This document shows positions 8,419 to 17,620 of a stretch of DNA of 32,986 nt, one piece after another. How positions within the stretch are numbered: the stretch's first letter is position 1; the number at the start of each line of letters is the position of its first letter. Position numbers and translations under genes: made by a program. Below the pieces are notes generated by a model. It saw nothing but the letters and a program-made list of their open reading frames with translations, was not told the origin of the DNA and made no database searches. This DNA is from Rhodobacter sp. (GTDB lineage: Bacteria; Pseudomonadota; Alphaproteobacteria; Rhodobacterales; Rhodobacteraceae), in the NCBI GenBank assembly GCA_020251025.1, contig JADCDI010000003.1, forward strand, positions 1 to 32,986. Reading direction: 5' to 3'.

Positions 8419-8784
8419 GGCGTGGCAAAGCCCGTGCAGGCGCGCGGGGGTGTCTGACAGCCGCGCGGTCAGCTCTCTTGCGCCTGCCAGGCTTTGGGCG
8501 CGGGCGACGGGGCCGCTCACAACCCGCAGCACCGGGATGCCGGGCATCGGGCAGGCCCGGCCTTGCAGGGCGCAGCCGCTGCCACAGGCTGCGGGGAAGG
8601 TGCCCGACCGGGCGGTCGCTGCGGCCGACATGACCCCGCCGCCTTTCGTCCGGTGCCGACACCGGCCACCCTGACGGGGCCGGTCATCCGGGCCGGGCGC
8701 AGTCCCCGGATTGGTGCCTGCGCCGTCTTGCGACCCTTGCCGATCCGCCCGGCGCGGCTGCCGCCTGACGGCCTGGCCGCGGGA
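8419..8784. other. Convergent intergenic region, no gene seen
   Basis: These 366 bp separate the transporter stop from the aroC stop on the other strand. Open frames here have no recognisable motif and overlap one another. Short inverted repeats occur, for example CCGGTG/CACCGG at 8650-8665, and may help end transcription from either side, but none has a T-tract. No RNA gene was recognised. Confidence 0.5.
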
Positions 8785-9885
8785 TCACCCGATCACACCC
8801 CGCAGGCCCCCGGTCTGGCCGCGATCCAGCAGCAGATGGTCCAGCAGGACGCAGGCCATCATCGCCTCGGCCACCGGCACGGCGCGGATGCCGACGCAGG
8901 GGTCGTGGCGGCCCCTCGTGATCAGGTCGGTCTCCTTGCCCTGTTCGGTGACCGTCCGGCGCGGTGTCAGAATGGATGAGGTCGGCTTGACCGCAAAGCG
9001 CACCACCACCGGCTGCCCGGTGGAGATACCGCCCAGAATGCCGCCCGCATGGTTGCTCAGATATTCCGGCCCGTTTGGTCCCATGCGGATTTCATCGGCG
9101 TTTTCCACCCCCGTCAGCGCGGCCACGGCCATGCCATCACCGATCTCCACCGCCTTTACCGCGTTGATCGACATCATCGCGCCGGCAAGATCACTGTCGA
9201 GCTTGGCATAAAGCGGTGCACCCAGCCCCGGCGGCACGCCGGTTGCCACCACCTCGATCACGGCCCCCACCGAGTTGTGCGACAGGCGCAAGGCATCCAG
9301 ATCGGCGGCCCAGGCTTGCGCCACCATCGGATCGGGGCACCAGAACGGATTCTGCGCGATCTGCGCGGCGTCGAACCGGGCGCGGTCTATGGCACGCGAT
9401 CCCATCTGCACCATGTATCCGGTGATGCGCAGGTCCGGCACCTGCGCGGCCAGCGCCGCACGCGCCACGCCGCCCGCCGCCACGCGGCTGGCGGTTTCGC
9501 GCGCGGAAGACCGCCCGCCGCCGCGATAGTCCCGAACACCATACTTCTGGTGATAGGTGATGTCGGCATGTCCGGGACGGAAGCTTTGGGCGATATCGCC
9601 ATAATCCTTGGACCGCTGGTCGGTGTTCCCGATCATCAGCTGGATCGGCGTGCCGGTGGTCCGGCCCCCGAACGTGCCCGACAGGATGCGCACAAGGTCA
9701 TCTTCCCGCCGCTGGGTGGTGTATCTGTTCTGCCCCGGCTTGCGGGCATCCAGCCAGGGCTGCAAATCGGCCTCGGTCAGCGCGACACCGGGGGGGCAGC
9801 CATCCACCGTGGCCCCGATGGCCGGCCCGTGGCTTTCGCCCCAGGTCGTGACGCGGAAGAGGTGGCCGAAGGTATTCAGGCTCAT
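8785..9885 (-). CDS. aroC: Chorismate synthase
   Basis: The 366-residue product is chorismate synthase (EC 4.2.3.5), the last step of the shikimate pathway: it converts 5-enolpyruvylshikimate 3-phosphate to chorismate using reduced FMN. Signature regions are clear: [19 protein letters not shown] at the N-terminus, [15 protein letters not shown] followed by [21 protein letters not shown] (about residues 105-140), and near the C-terminus the R-D-C block [18 protein letters not shown]. Length is normal. The frame extends to 9969, but only sequence from ATG 9885 matches the family. It is divergent from the thiamine operon; the roughly 140 bp between aroC and the riboswitch should contain both promoters. 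Confidence 0.97.
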   Translation of the reverse strand: MSLNTFGHLFRVTTWGESHGPAIGATVDGCPPGVALTEADLQPWLDARKPGQNRYTTQRREDDLVRILSGTFGGRTTGTPIQLMIGNTDQRSKDYGDIAQSFRPGHADITYHQKYGVRDYRGGGRSSARETASRVAAGGVARAALAAQVPDLRITGYMVQMGSRAIDRARFDAAQIAQNPFWCPDPMVAQAWAADLDALRLSHNSVGAVIEVVATGVPPGLGAPLYAKLDSDLAGAMMSINAVKAVEIGDGMAVAALTGVENADEIRMGPNGPEYLSNHAGGILGGISTGQPVVVRFAVKPTSSILTPRRTVTEQGKETDLITRGRHDPCVGIRAVPVAEAMMACVLLDHLLLDRGQTGGLRGVIG

Positions 9886-10023
9886 GGCGGTGGTCCCCGT
9901 GCTGCGGCCACCGGCATAGGCCAAACACGGGCACCGTGAAACCGGTTTTTCTGCCGAGCGGGCCGTCACCTGCGGGTGCGACCGCTTTGCGCTTGCGCCG
10001 GGACCACCGCACGTTATCTTTCA

Positions 10024-10112
10024 CTTTACCTCGGGGTGCCCGGAAACGGGCTGAGATGCAGCGATGCGGACCCGTTGAACCTGAACCGGATCATACCGGC
10101 GGAGGGAAGGTG
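10024..10112 (+). promoter_or_regulatory. TPP riboswitch (THI element) upstream of thiB
   Basis: The conserved THI-box parts are present in order: TCGGGGTGCC, then CGGGCTGAGATG, then the core ACCCGTTGAACCTGA, then CCGGATCATACCGGCGGAGGGAAGG in the 3' part. The closing P1 helix can form between TTACCTC (10026-10032) and GAGGGAA (10102-10108) with one mismatch. The element lies about 50 nt before thiB, so thiamine pyrophosphate should repress the transporter operon. CCTCC in the linker at 10122-10126 could alternatively pair with the 3' side of P1 or with the thiB ribosome-binding site, which suggests control of translation (inference). Confidence 0.95.
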
Positions 10113-10162
10113 CAAGGACATCCTCCTGCCCGACCTGTACCGTCGCGACAAGAGAGGAAGAG

Positions 10163-11149
10163 ATGCGATCATCGATCTTTGCTGCGGGGTTTTGTGCTGT
10201 TGCCACCATGGCGGCGGCAGACACACCCGTGCTGACCGTGCTGACCTATGACAGCTTTGTCACCGAATGGGGCCCCGGCCCCGCCGTGGAGAAGGCCTTT
10301 GAGGCGGACTGCGCCTGTGATCTGCGGTTCACCACGGCGGGCGATGGGGCCGCCCTGCTGGCGCGGGTGCAGCTGGAAGGGGCCGGGTCCGATACCGATG
10401 TGGTGCTGGGGCTGGACACGAACCTGACCGCCGCCGCCGCAGCCACGGGGCTGTTCGCACCGCATGGGATGACGGGGGCCAACACCCTGCCCGTGCCCTT
10501 TGCCGATCCGCTGTTCCTGCCCTTTGACTGGGGCTGGTTCGCCTTCGTCTATGACCGCACCCGGCTGGCCACCCCGCCCACCTCGTTCGGGGCGCTGGCG
10601 GCGTCTGATCTGACGGTCATCATCCAGGACCCCCGCTCGTCGACACCGGGGCTGGGATTGCTGATGTGGGTCGAGGCCGCCTATGGTGCCCGCGCGCCGG
10701 ATATCTGGGCGGCGCTGGCCGACAACATCGTCACCGTCACCCCCGGCTGGTCCGAAGCCTATGGTCTGTTCCTGGAAGGCGAGGCCGACATGGTGCTGAG
10801 CTACACCACCTCGCCCGCCTATCACCTGATTGCCGAAGGCGATGACACCAAGGCGGCCGCACCCTTTGCCGAAGGGCATTACCTGCAGGTCGAGGTGGCG
10901 GGCAAGCTGGCCGCAACCGACCAGCCGGCGCTGGCCGACAGGTTTCTGGCCTTCATCGGCACCGATGCCTTCCAGTCGCTGATCCCGACCACGAACTGGA
11001 TGTATCCGGCCGTTACCCCCGCCGCCGGTCTGCCGGGCGGGTTCGACACATTGATCATTCCCGCCGCATCCCTGCTGCTGTCTGCGGACGATGCGGCAAA
11101 GCTGCGCCCGGGCGCGCTGGACGCATGGCGCGCCGCGCTGGCGCGGTAA
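10163..11149 (+). CDS. thiB: Thiamine ABC transporter, periplasmic binding protein
   Basis: A 328-residue thiamine/TPP-binding protein of the ThiB (TbpA) family. An N-terminal signal peptide is visible (MRSSIFAAGFCAVATMAAA, likely cleaved before DTPVLTVL), placing it in the periplasm. Family features include LTVLTYDSFVTEWGPGPAVEKAFE at the mature start, DTDVVLGLDTNL, PFDWGWFAFVYD, DPRSSTPGLGLLMW and YTTSPAYHLI. AGAGAGGAAGAG precedes ATG 10163. It is the first gene of thiBPQ and lies directly under the TPP riboswitch. Its 3' end overlaps thiP by 25 bp. Riboswitch context and motifs agree, so thiamine specificity is well supported. Confidence 0.96.
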   Translation: MRSSIFAAGFCAVATMAAADTPVLTVLTYDSFVTEWGPGPAVEKAFEADCACDLRFTTAGDGAALLARVQLEGAGSDTDVVLGLDTNLTAAAAATGLFAPHGMTGANTLPVPFADPLFLPFDWGWFAFVYDRTRLATPPTSFGALAASDLTVIIQDPRSSTPGLGLLMWVEAAYGARAPDIWAALADNIVTVTPGWSEAYGLFLEGEADMVLSYTTSPAYHLIAEGDDTKAAAPFAEGHYLQVEVAGKLAATDQPALADRFLAFIGTDAFQSLIPTTNWMYPAVTPAAGLPGGFDTLIIPAASLLLSADDAAKLRPGALDAWRAALAR

Positions 11150-12675
11150 GCTGGCCCGGGGTGGCGGTTGGCGCCGCCCTCTGCCTGCTGATGCTGGGCA
11201 CCCTGGGGGCCGTGCTTGCGCGGGCAGAAGGCGCATCGCTGGCCCCGGCCGATTGGTCGGCGGTCCGCTTTACCGTCTTGCAGGCGGCGGTCTCTGCGCT
11301 GCTGTCTGTCGGGTTCGCCGTGCCGGTGGCCCGGGCCCTGGCACGCCGCCGCTTTGCCGGGCGGGGGCTGCTGATTTCGCTGATGGGTGCGCCCTTTCTG
11401 CTGCCGGTGATCGTTGCCGTTCTGGGGCTGCTGGCCGTCTTCGGGCGCCAGGGGGTGCTGAACACCGCCTTGCAGGCGCTGGGCCTGCAGGCGGTCTCTG
11501 TCTATGGGTTCCACGGTGTCGTGCTGGCGCATGTCTTCTTCAACCTGCCGCTGGCGGTACGCATGATCCTGTCCGGCTGGCAGGGCATTCCGGCGGAACG
11601 GTTCCGCCTGGCTGCGGCCCTTGGCCTTGGACCCGGCGCGGTGTTGCGGCATCTGGAATGGCCCATGCTGCGGGCCGTTCTGCCGGGGGCGCTGGTTGCG
11701 GTGTTTCTGATCTGCCTGACCAGCTTTGCGGTGGCGCTGACCCTGGGTGGCGGGCCCCGGGCCACCACGGTGGAACTGGCGATCTATCAGGCAGTGCGGT
11801 TCGAGTTTGACCTCGGCCGGGCCGCGCTGCTGGCCGCGCTGCAGTTTGCGCTGTGCGCCGGTGCCGTGCTGGCGGCGGGGTGGCTGGTCCAGCCGGGCGC
11901 ATTCGGTGGCGGGATGGACCGCCCGGTACAGCGCTGGGACGCCGGCGGGCCGCTGGCCCGGCTGATGGACGCGGCCGTGATCGCCGCTGCGACGGTGTTT
12001 CTGCTGGTGCCGCCGGTTATGGTGGTGGCGCGCGGGCTGCCGGGGTTGTCGGACCTGCCTGCCGGGCTTTGGGCGGCGGCGGCGCGTTCATTGCTGGTGG
12101 CCCTGGTCTCTACCGCGCTTTGCCTTGCGGCGGCGCTGGCCCTTGGGATTGCGATTGTGCGGGGGCGCTGGTCCCGCGCGCTGGAGGCTGCGGGAATGCT
12201 GCCGCTTGCAGCCTCTTCTCTGGTGCTTGGCACGGGGTTGTTTCTGATCCTTCACCCGGTCATCGCCCCGTACCGTCTGGCCCTTGCGGTCACGGCGCTT
12301 GTGAATGCCGCTCTGGCGCTGCCCTTTGCGCTGCGCCTGCTGCTGCCCGAACTGCGCGGGATCGAGGCGGCGCACGGCCGCCTGGCCGATGCCCTGGGCC
12401 TGACCGGGCTGGCGCGGCTGCGCTGGCTTGTGGTGCCCCGGCTGCGCCCGGTGCTTGGCTTTGCCGCCGGGGTTGTGGCGGCGCTGTCGATGGGCGATCT
12501 CGGGGTGATCGCGCTCTTCGCGGATCAGGGCGCTGCCACGCTGCCGCTGCTGGTCCAGCGCCTGATGGGTGCCTACCGGATGGAGGCGGCTGCAGCCGCC
12601 GCGCTGGTGCTGGTGGGGCTCAGCTTCGGCCTGTTCTGGCTTCTTGATCGGGGGGGACGACATGCTGCGTCTTGA
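11125..12675 (+). CDS. thiP: Thiamine ABC transporter, permease
   Basis: A 516-residue polytopic permease made of two fused half-units, as in ThiP, with about twelve hydrophobic segments. Each half carries an EAA-type loop that contacts the ATPase: EAA-like sequence RLAAALGLGPGAVLRHLEWPML (about residues 160-180) and GRLADALGLTGLARLRWLVVPRL (about 425-445). The second half begins near residue 280. ATG 11125 lies inside the end of thiB and ATGGCGCGCCGCG begins a normal positive N-terminus before the first helix. The 3' end overlaps thiQ by 14 bp, so translation of the three genes is probably coupled. Confidence 0.95.
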   Translation: MARRAGAVSWPGVAVGAALCLLMLGTLGAVLARAEGASLAPADWSAVRFTVLQAAVSALLSVGFAVPVARALARRRFAGRGLLISLMGAPFLLPVIVAVLGLLAVFGRQGVLNTALQALGLQAVSVYGFHGVVLAHVFFNLPLAVRMILSGWQGIPAERFRLAAALGLGPGAVLRHLEWPMLRAVLPGALVAVFLICLTSFAVALTLGGGPRATTVELAIYQAVRFEFDLGRAALLAALQFALCAGAVLAAGWLVQPGAFGGGMDRPVQRWDAGGPLARLMDAAVIAAATVFLLVPPVMVVARGLPGLSDLPAGLWAAAARSLLVALVSTALCLAAALALGIAIVRGRWSRALEAAGMLPLAASSLVLGTGLFLILHPVIAPYRLALAVTALVNAALALPFALRLLLPELRGIEAAHGRLADALGLTGLARLRWLVVPRLRPVLGFAAGVVAALSMGDLGVIALFADQGAATLPLLVQRLMGAYRMEAAAAAALVLVGLSFGLFWLLDRGGRHAAS

Positions 12676-13357
12676 GGGTGTCGAATTTCGCCGGGGTGCC
12701 TTCCGCCTGACGGCGGACTGGGCGCTGGCACCGGGCGACCGCGCCGCAGTGATCGGGCCGTCCGGTTCCGGCAAATCGACGCTGCTGATGGGGATTGGCG
12801 GTTTTCTCATGCCTGCGCGGGGGCGGCTGACCTGGCAGGGGCAGGATATGGCCCCGCTTCCCCCCGGGGATCGTCCGGTCAGTATCCTGTTTCAGGATCA
12901 CAACCTGTTTCCGCATCTGACGCTGGCGCAGAACCTTGGTCTTGGCCTGTCGGCGCGGTTGCGCCTGACCCCGGCCGAAGCGGCGCGGATCGACGCGGCA
13001 CTTGACCGTGTGGGCTTGTCCGGTCTGGGCGCGCGCAAACCCGGCGCGCTGTCGGGCGGCCAGCAAAGCCGCGCGGCGCTGGCGCGCACCCTGCTGCGCG
13101 CCCGGCCCATCCTGCTGCTGGACGAACCGTTTTCGGCCCTTGGGCCCGCGCTGAAATCCGACATGCTGGGTCTGGTCACCGAACTTGCCGATGAGACCGG
13201 TGCCCTTGTGGTGATGGTCACGCATGACCCTGCCGACGCCCGCCGCTTTGCTGACCAGACCATCCTGGTGTCCGGTGGCATCGCGGCACTGCCCGTGCCG
13301 ACCGAAACGCTGTTCCGACAGCCGCCGCAGGCCCTGCGCGACTATCTGGGGCCATAG
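12662..13357 (+). CDS. thiQ: Thiamine ABC transporter, ATP-binding protein
   Basis: A 231-residue ABC ATPase that powers thiamine import with ThiB and ThiP. Walker A is GPSGSGKST (residues 32-40), the Q-loop glutamine is near residue 78 (LFQDHNLFPHLT), the signature is LSGGQQSR (130-137), Walker B is ILLLDEPFSAL (150-160) and the switch histidine is in MVTHDPADA (H188). Length is usual for ThiQ. The longer upstream frame lies within thiP, so ATG 12662 is chosen; a GGGGGGA ribosome-binding-like run precedes it. It is the last gene of the operon; a GC-rich hairpin follows. Confidence 0.96.
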   Translation: MLRLEGVEFRRGAFRLTADWALAPGDRAAVIGPSGSGKSTLLMGIGGFLMPARGRLTWQGQDMAPLPPGDRPVSILFQDHNLFPHLTLAQNLGLGLSARLRLTPAEAARIDAALDRVGLSGLGARKPGALSGGQQSRAALARTLLRARPILLLDEPFSALGPALKSDMLGLVTELADETGALVVMVTHDPADARRFADQTILVSGGIAALPVPTETLFRQPPQALRDYLGP

Positions 13358-13394
13358 CCGATGCCACCTTTCCCGGCAGACATACCTGGGGGGG

Positions 13395-13416
13395 CCGGGG
13401 GCTTCATCCCCCCCGG
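13395..13416 (+). terminator. GC-rich hairpin after thiQ
   Basis: CCGGGGG (13395-13401) pairs with CCCCCGG (13410-13416), 38 bp past the thiQ stop. It lacks a T-tract on the plus strand, so it is only a candidate end for the thiBPQ transcript. It resembles the hairpins at the right edge of the window in having a CCGGGGG arm and a CTT-containing loop. Confidence 0.35.
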
Positions 13417-13442
13417 TGCCCACCCTGCCAGGGCCCTTCGAA

Positions 13443-13473
13443 CAACAAAAAACCCCGCCCGAAGGCAGGGTTT
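13443..13473 (-). terminator. Rho-independent terminator of petABC
   Basis: Read on the minus strand, AAACCCTGCC pairs with GGCGGGGTTT around a TTCG tetraloop, with a single T-G wobble, and then runs into TTTTTTGTTG. The stem spans 13450-13473 and lies 24 bp past the petC stop. A C(UUCG)G loop is exceptionally stable, and the U-tract is well placed. Confidence 0.9.
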
Positions 13474-13497
13474 GACGATCACGGGGGCCGGAGCCGG

Positions 13498-14295
13498 TCA
13501 GGCGTGGTGCCTGTTGCCCTTCACATTGGCCCAGATGCGCTTGTTCGTCAGGTACAACAGCACCGCCAGCACGGACAGGAAAGCAACGGCCACAAAACCG
13601 CTCTGCTTGCGTGCCATCATCTTGGGCTCGGCCGCCCACATCAGGAATGCCGAAACATCCATCGCCATCGAGGAAACAGAATTGTCATGCCCGTCGGCGA
13701 ATTCAACCTGTCCGTCGGCCAGCGGCGGCGGCATCGCGATCCAGCCGGTCGAGAAGGCGGTGTTTTCGTAAAACAGCGTGCCTGCCTCTTCCTTCTCCTC
13801 GCCGGTGTAACCGGTCAGGATCGAATAGATTTTCTCGGCCCCGCCGATACCGCGGAAAAGCTGATTGATCCCCGTGCCATAGGGGCCATGAAAGCCTGCC
13901 CGCGCCTTGGCCATCAGGCTGAGGTCAGGGGCGTTGGGCATCCCTGATTCAGGAAAATGGTCGTTCGGCGTGCGCGGCCGGGTATCGTCCAGGGCAGGGT
14001 CGAAGATGTCGAACTGACTGGCATAGGCGCGCACCTGGTCTTCGGGCAACTGCGGCCCGCCTGGGTCCGACAGGGATCGGATTGCGACATGCTGCAGGCC
14101 GTGACAGGCCGAACAGACTTCCGTGTAAATCTGAAGCCCGCGCTGCAATTGATTGCGGTCGAAGGTTCCGAAGGGGCCTTCAAAGCTGAAGGCCACATCG
14201 GTGGTATGGGGCACGAAGTCACCCGTGGCCGCCGTGGCCAGTCCGCCCGACAGGCCAAAACAGGCAACGGCGGCGAGTGTGATTTTCCTGATCAT
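13498..14295 (-). CDS. petC: Cytochrome c1 of the bc1 complex
   Basis: A 265-residue cytochrome c1, the membrane-anchored c-type haem subunit that passes electrons from the Rieske protein to soluble cytochrome c. A signal peptide is visible ([23 protein letters not shown]). The haem-binding motif is CSACH (residues 61-65), the likely methionine ligand lies in the C-terminal half ([11 protein letters not shown]), and a single membrane anchor near the C-terminus ([18 protein letters not shown]) is followed by a basic tail. ATG 14295 is chosen because the signal peptide starts there; the open frame upstream overlaps the petB end. Last gene of petABC (also called fbcC), 16 bp after petB, with a strong terminator. 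Confidence 0.97.
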   Translation of the reverse strand: MIRKITLAAVACFGLSGGLATAATGDFVPHTTDVAFSFEGPFGTFDRNQLQRGLQIYTEVCSACHGLQHVAIRSLSDPGGPQLPEDQVRAYASQFDIFDPALDDTRPRTPNDHFPESGMPNAPDLSLMAKARAGFHGPYGTGINQLFRGIGGAEKIYSILTGYTGEEKEEAGTLFYENTAFSTGWIAMPPPLADGQVEFADGHDNSVSSMAMDVSAFLMWAAEPKMMARKQSGFVAVAFLSVLAVLLYLTNKRIWANVKGNRHHA

Positions 14296-14311
14296 CGGGT
14301 CAGTTCCTTTG

Positions 14312-15649
14312 TCACTCTGCCGCGACGGGCGTGCCGCCGCCGGTGCTGGGGGAATAGTGGGCGTTGAAGTCATCCTCGATCGTCGCGGGCTGCGGCAGCG
14401 GCTTTTCGATCACGCCCAGCAGCGGCAGGATGATCAGGAAATAGGCGAACCAGTAGGCGGTCGCGATCAGCGAGATCGTGGCATAGGGTTCCTCCGCCGG
14501 CATGGCACCGACCCACATCAGCACCACGAAGTTCAGGCACAGCAGCGCAAACCACCACTTGAACATCGGACGGTACCGGCCCGACCGCACCGACGAGGTG
14601 TCAAGCCAGGGTGCCAGGGCCATCACCGCAATCGCCCCGAACATCGCCAGCACACCGAAGAACTTGGCATCGACAATGCCGAAGGTCAGCCATTCGACCG
14701 CGATCACCACCCAGACATCGGCGGTGAAGGCCCGCAGGATCGCATAGAACGGCAAGAAGTACCATTCGGGCACGATATGCGCCGGTGTCGCCAGCGGGTT
14801 CGCGGGAATGTAGTTGTCCGGGTGACCCAGATAGTTCGGCATGAAGCCCACGACGGCAAAGAATATGGCCAGAATCACCGCCAGCGCGAACAGGTCCTTC
14901 ATCACGAAATAGGGCCAGAACGGCAGGGTATCGCGCCGCGCCTCTTCCTTTGATCCGCGGCGCACCTCAACCCCGGTGGGGTTGTTGTTGCCCGTGGTGT
15001 GAAAGGCCCAGATATGCACCGCCACCAGCGCCGCGATGACGAAGGGCAGCAGATAATGCAGCGAGAAGAAGCGGTTCAGCGTGGCATTGTCCACCGCAGG
15101 TCCGCCCAGCAGCCATGTCTGGATCGACTCGCCCACGCCGGGGATCGCGCCGAACAGGCCGGTGATCACCGTGGCCCCCCAGAATGACATCTGGCCCCAG
15201 GGCAGCACATAGCCCATGAAGGCGGTTGCCATCATGGCAAGGTAGATCAGCATGCCGATGATCCAGGTCACCTCGCGCGGGGCCTTGTAAGACCCGTAGT
15301 AGAGACCGCGGAAGATATGCAGATAGACCGCGAAAAAGAACAGCGACGCACCGTTCTGGTGCAGATAGCGGATCATGTAGCCGCCATTCACGTTGCGCAT
15401 GATATGCTCGACACTGGCAAAGGCCAGATCCACCTGCGGCGTGTAATGCATGGCCAGCACAATGCCGGTCACGATCTGCAGCACGAGGCAGAAGGTCAGC
15501 ACAATGCCCCAGATCCACATCCAGTTCAGGTTCTTCGGCGTGGGGATCATCAGCGTGTCATACACAAGACCCGCGATCGGCAGGCGGCGGTACAGCCACT
15601 TTTCGCCGCCCGATCTGGGCTCGTAATGGTCGTGTGGAATTCCAGCCAT
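14312..15649 (-). CDS. petB: Cytochrome b of the bc1 complex
   Basis: A 445-residue full-length cytochrome b carrying both b haems and the two quinone sites. The four haem-ligand histidines are H97, H111, H198 and H212, the same numbers as in Rhodobacter. The quinol-oxidation motif PEWY is at 294-297, and [17 protein letters not shown] lies in the preceding conserved region. Eight membrane helices are visible. ATG 15649 ([12 protein letters not shown]) matches the usual Rhodobacteraceae start, and the upstream open frame overlaps the Rieske gene. It sits 10 bp after petA. The C-terminal extension ([18 protein letters not shown]) is typical of the alphaproteobacterial protein. Confidence 0.98.
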   Translation of the reverse strand: MAGIPHDHYEPRSGGEKWLYRRLPIAGLVYDTLMIPTPKNLNWMWIWGIVLTFCLVLQIVTGIVLAMHYTPQVDLAFASVEHIMRNVNGGYMIRYLHQNGASLFFFAVYLHIFRGLYYGSYKAPREVTWIIGMLIYLAMMATAFMGYVLPWGQMSFWGATVITGLFGAIPGVGESIQTWLLGGPAVDNATLNRFFSLHYLLPFVIAALVAVHIWAFHTTGNNNPTGVEVRRGSKEEARRDTLPFWPYFVMKDLFALAVILAIFFAVVGFMPNYLGHPDNYIPANPLATPAHIVPEWYFLPFYAILRAFTADVWVVIAVEWLTFGIVDAKFFGVLAMFGAIAVMALAPWLDTSSVRSGRYRPMFKWWFALLCLNFVVLMWVGAMPAEEPYATISLIATAYWFAYFLIILPLLGVIEKPLPQPATIEDDFNAHYSPSTGGGTPVAAE

Positions 15650-15659
15650 CTTGCTTTCC

Positions 15660-16223
15660 TTACCCGAGCTTGATCGTGGTTTCGTCGGTGAATGCCGCCA
15701 CCGGCACCGGCAGGTTGCGCGGCGCGGGCCCGCGGCGGATGCGGCCCGCCGTGTCATAGTGTGACCCGTGGCAGGGGCAGAACCAGCCGCCGAAGTCCCC
15801 GGCACCGTCACCCAGCGGGATGCAGCCCAGGTGGGTGCAGACCCCCACCATCACCAGCCATTCGCCGGCCTCGTCCAGCGTGCGGTGCACATCGCTGGCA
15901 TCGGCGGCCGCGTCGATATTGGCATTCTCGGCCAGCGTATCCACCAGATCGGTCAGGGGCACGGCGCGGGCCGCCTCAATCTCTTCCGGGGCACGGCGGC
16001 GGATGAACACGGGCTTGCCGCGCCATTTCACCGTCAGCTGCGTGCCGACCTCGACGGCGCTGACATCAACGAAGATCGATGACAGTCCCCGCACATCGGC
16101 AGAGGGGTTCATCTGGTTGATCAGCGGCCAGACGGCGGCACCTGCGGCAACCGCGCCCGCCCCCGCCGTCGCGTAATACAGGAAATCCCGGCGGGTGCCT
16201 GTGGTGTCGTCTGCGTGGGACAC
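15660..16223 (-). CDS. petA: Rieske iron-sulfur protein of the bc1 complex
   Basis: A 187-residue Rieske protein with a [2Fe-2S] cluster. Cluster ligands C129, H131 (CTHLGC) and C149, H152 (CPCHGSH) are present, with C134 and C151 for the disulfide, at the same positions as in Rhodobacter. The N-terminus has a twin-arginine-like signal ([15 protein letters not shown]) that stays as the membrane anchor, then the flexible hinge. The start is GTG 16223: GGGAG lies eight bases upstream, and the N-terminus (M)SHADD... is standard. The frame is open to 16604, but that extension is not Rieske-like. First gene of petABC; its promoter should lie in the 447 bp upstream. Confidence 0.97.
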   Translation of the reverse strand: MSHADDTTGTRRDFLYYATAGAGAVAAGAAVWPLINQMNPSADVRGLSSIFVDVSAVEVGTQLTVKWRGKPVFIRRRAPEEIEAARAVPLTDLVDTLAENANIDAAADASDVHRTLDEAGEWLVMVGVCTHLGCIPLGDGAGDFGGWFCPCHGSHYDTAGRIRRGPAPRNLPVPVAAFTDETTIKLG

Positions 16224-16670
16224 AAGTTGTTCTCCCTTTGGTGGCCCGGATGACGCGGGCCCATGACCGGATGGGGCGGCAGTTTCCTGCACCCGTCTGC
16301 GGCGCGTTTTAGTGTGCCCGCGCGCGGTCGTCCAGCGGACAAAGGGGCGCAGATCGCCGCAGTTGCACCGATTTCCCCCCCTTTCCTGACGCAGCAGGGC
16401 ATTCAGGGGCGCTGGCGCAGCACTTACGTCCGCAAACGCAAGGAAAAGATGGCACGAAAACCCGGCCAGGTGCCGCAATCGCATGGCAGAAGCGCGGGTG
16501 AAGGCGCGCCGCTGCCGGGTTGAAAACGCCGGGGCTTTCGGCGCGCAGGGCGCTTGCGCGGCACCGCCTGACCCGGTGCCGGGCAGGGCAGACCTGTTCG
16601 GCATGTCATGACCGGGCGCGGCGGTGTTCGGGCCCGGACCGTCGGGAACTGCGCCAGCGGCCGCGTCAAT
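16224..16670. other. petA upstream region, no gene seen
   Basis: This 447-bp interval separates petA from the end of the glutathione transferase gene, both on the minus strand. It should hold the petABC promoter, but I could not name a specific -35/-10 pair. A perfect inverted repeat, CGGCACCG/CGGTGCCG at 16559-16581 with a seven-base loop, lies 90 bp after the transferase stop and could end that transcript, though no T-tract follows. Confidence 0.45.
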
Positions 16671-17276
16671 TCACCCGGCGGGCCGCGTTGCCACCATCGA
16701 CGGGCGTTCGGCAAAGACCGCATCCCATGCGGCCAGACCGGGCCGCCCGCCGCGCCACCCCCGGTCACCGTGGCGGAAATCGAGATATCCCAGCGCCACC
16801 CCGACCGCGATCTGCCCCATGTCAAGCGGCCCGTGCAGGTGGCTCAGCCAGCGCTGTTCCAGCGTATCCAGGGCGCGGTCGATCTTGGTCCACTGCCCGT
16901 CCACCCAGGGCGCGAACCGGCACTGTTCCGGGCGCACCCGCGATTCGTAAACCATCAGCACGGCGGCATCCATGATCCCGTCCGCCGTCGCTTCCAGCGT
17001 CAGCACATCCCACAGGTGCCGCGCGGGATAAAGATGTGCCGCCGCCCGGTCATTCAGATACCGGCAGATCACCCGGCTGTCATACAGCGCCGGGCCGTCA
17101 TCCCGCTCCAGCGCCGGTATCTTGCCCAGCGGGTTCAGCGCCACCGGCATGGACCCCGCATCAACCGGGGTTCCCGTTGCCGGAACCAGCGTGACATCGC
17201 CCGCCTGTCCGGTCTCATGCAGGGTGACCATCACCTTGCGGACAAAGGGGGAAGTGGGGGAATGAAACAGGCGCAT
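16671..17276 (-). CDS. Glutathione S-transferase family protein
   Basis: A 201-residue protein with the two-domain glutathione transferase layout. The thioredoxin-like N-terminal domain starts MRLFHSPTSPFVRKVMVTLHE, where FHSPTSP holds the likely catalytic serine region of bacterial beta/zeta-like members. NPLGKIPALERDDGPALYDSRVI (about residues 48-70) contains the conserved cis-proline and the glutathione gamma-glutamyl contact (DS). The helical C-terminal domain follows and ends near SMVATRPAG. Two ATGs lie six bases apart; GAGG is spaced six bases from the second (17276), so that is preferred over 17282. Substrate unknown. Confidence 0.88.
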   Translation of the reverse strand: MRLFHSPTSPFVRKVMVTLHETGQAGDVTLVPATGTPVDAGSMPVALNPLGKIPALERDDGPALYDSRVICRYLNDRAAAHLYPARHLWDVLTLEATADGIMDAAVLMVYESRVRPEQCRFAPWVDGQWTKIDRALDTLEQRWLSHLHGPLDMGQIAVGVALGYLDFRHGDRGWRGGRPGLAAWDAVFAERPSMVATRPAG

Positions 17277-17377
17277 GGGCATCCTCGGCTGAAACAGGGA
17301 AAGCCTAAGGCATCCTGAACCGGATTGAAACGGGATGCTGAACCAACCAGATGACAGACCAGTCAGTGGAGGGTGCC

Positions 17378-17620
17378 ATGCGTCATGTGGGGGCGTTTGA
17401 GGCGAAGACGTATCTGTCGGAGCTGCTCGCCGCCGTAGAAGCGGGCGAGTCCATCACAATCACCCGGCGCGGCAAGGCGGTTGCGGTGCTTTCGCCGGTG
17501 CAGGGCAAGGACCTGTCCAGAACGGATCAGACCAACGCATTTCGCGCGTTGCGGGACAAGCTGAACCTCGACTGGACCACAGAAGAAATCCTCAGTGCCC
17601 GTGATGAGGGACGTCGTTGA
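17378..17620 (+). CDS. vapB: VapB/Phd-type antitoxin
   Basis: An 80-residue antitoxin of the Phd/YefM family. The N-terminal DNA-binding part is clear (VGAFEAKTYLSELLAAVEAGESITITRRGKAVAVLSP, residues 3-40); the C-terminal part, which wraps the toxin, is charged (LNLDWTTEEILSARDEGRR). GGAGG lies five bases before ATG 17378, so this start is favoured over the in-frame ATG at 17351. It forms an operon with the PIN-domain toxin, whose start overlaps its stop. Such complexes usually repress their own promoter by binding just upstream; no operator was resolved. Confidence 0.88.
   Translation: MRHVGAFEAKTYLSELLAAVEAGESITITRRGKAVAVLSPVQGKDLSRTDQTNAFRALRDKLNLDWTTEEILSARDEGRR

Noticed and set aside
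16224-16604. N-terminal extension of the Rieske protein
   Set aside because: The frame is open to 16604, but the extension is arginine/proline-rich, unlike any Rieske protein. GTG 16223 has a good ribosome-binding site and gives the standard N-terminus.
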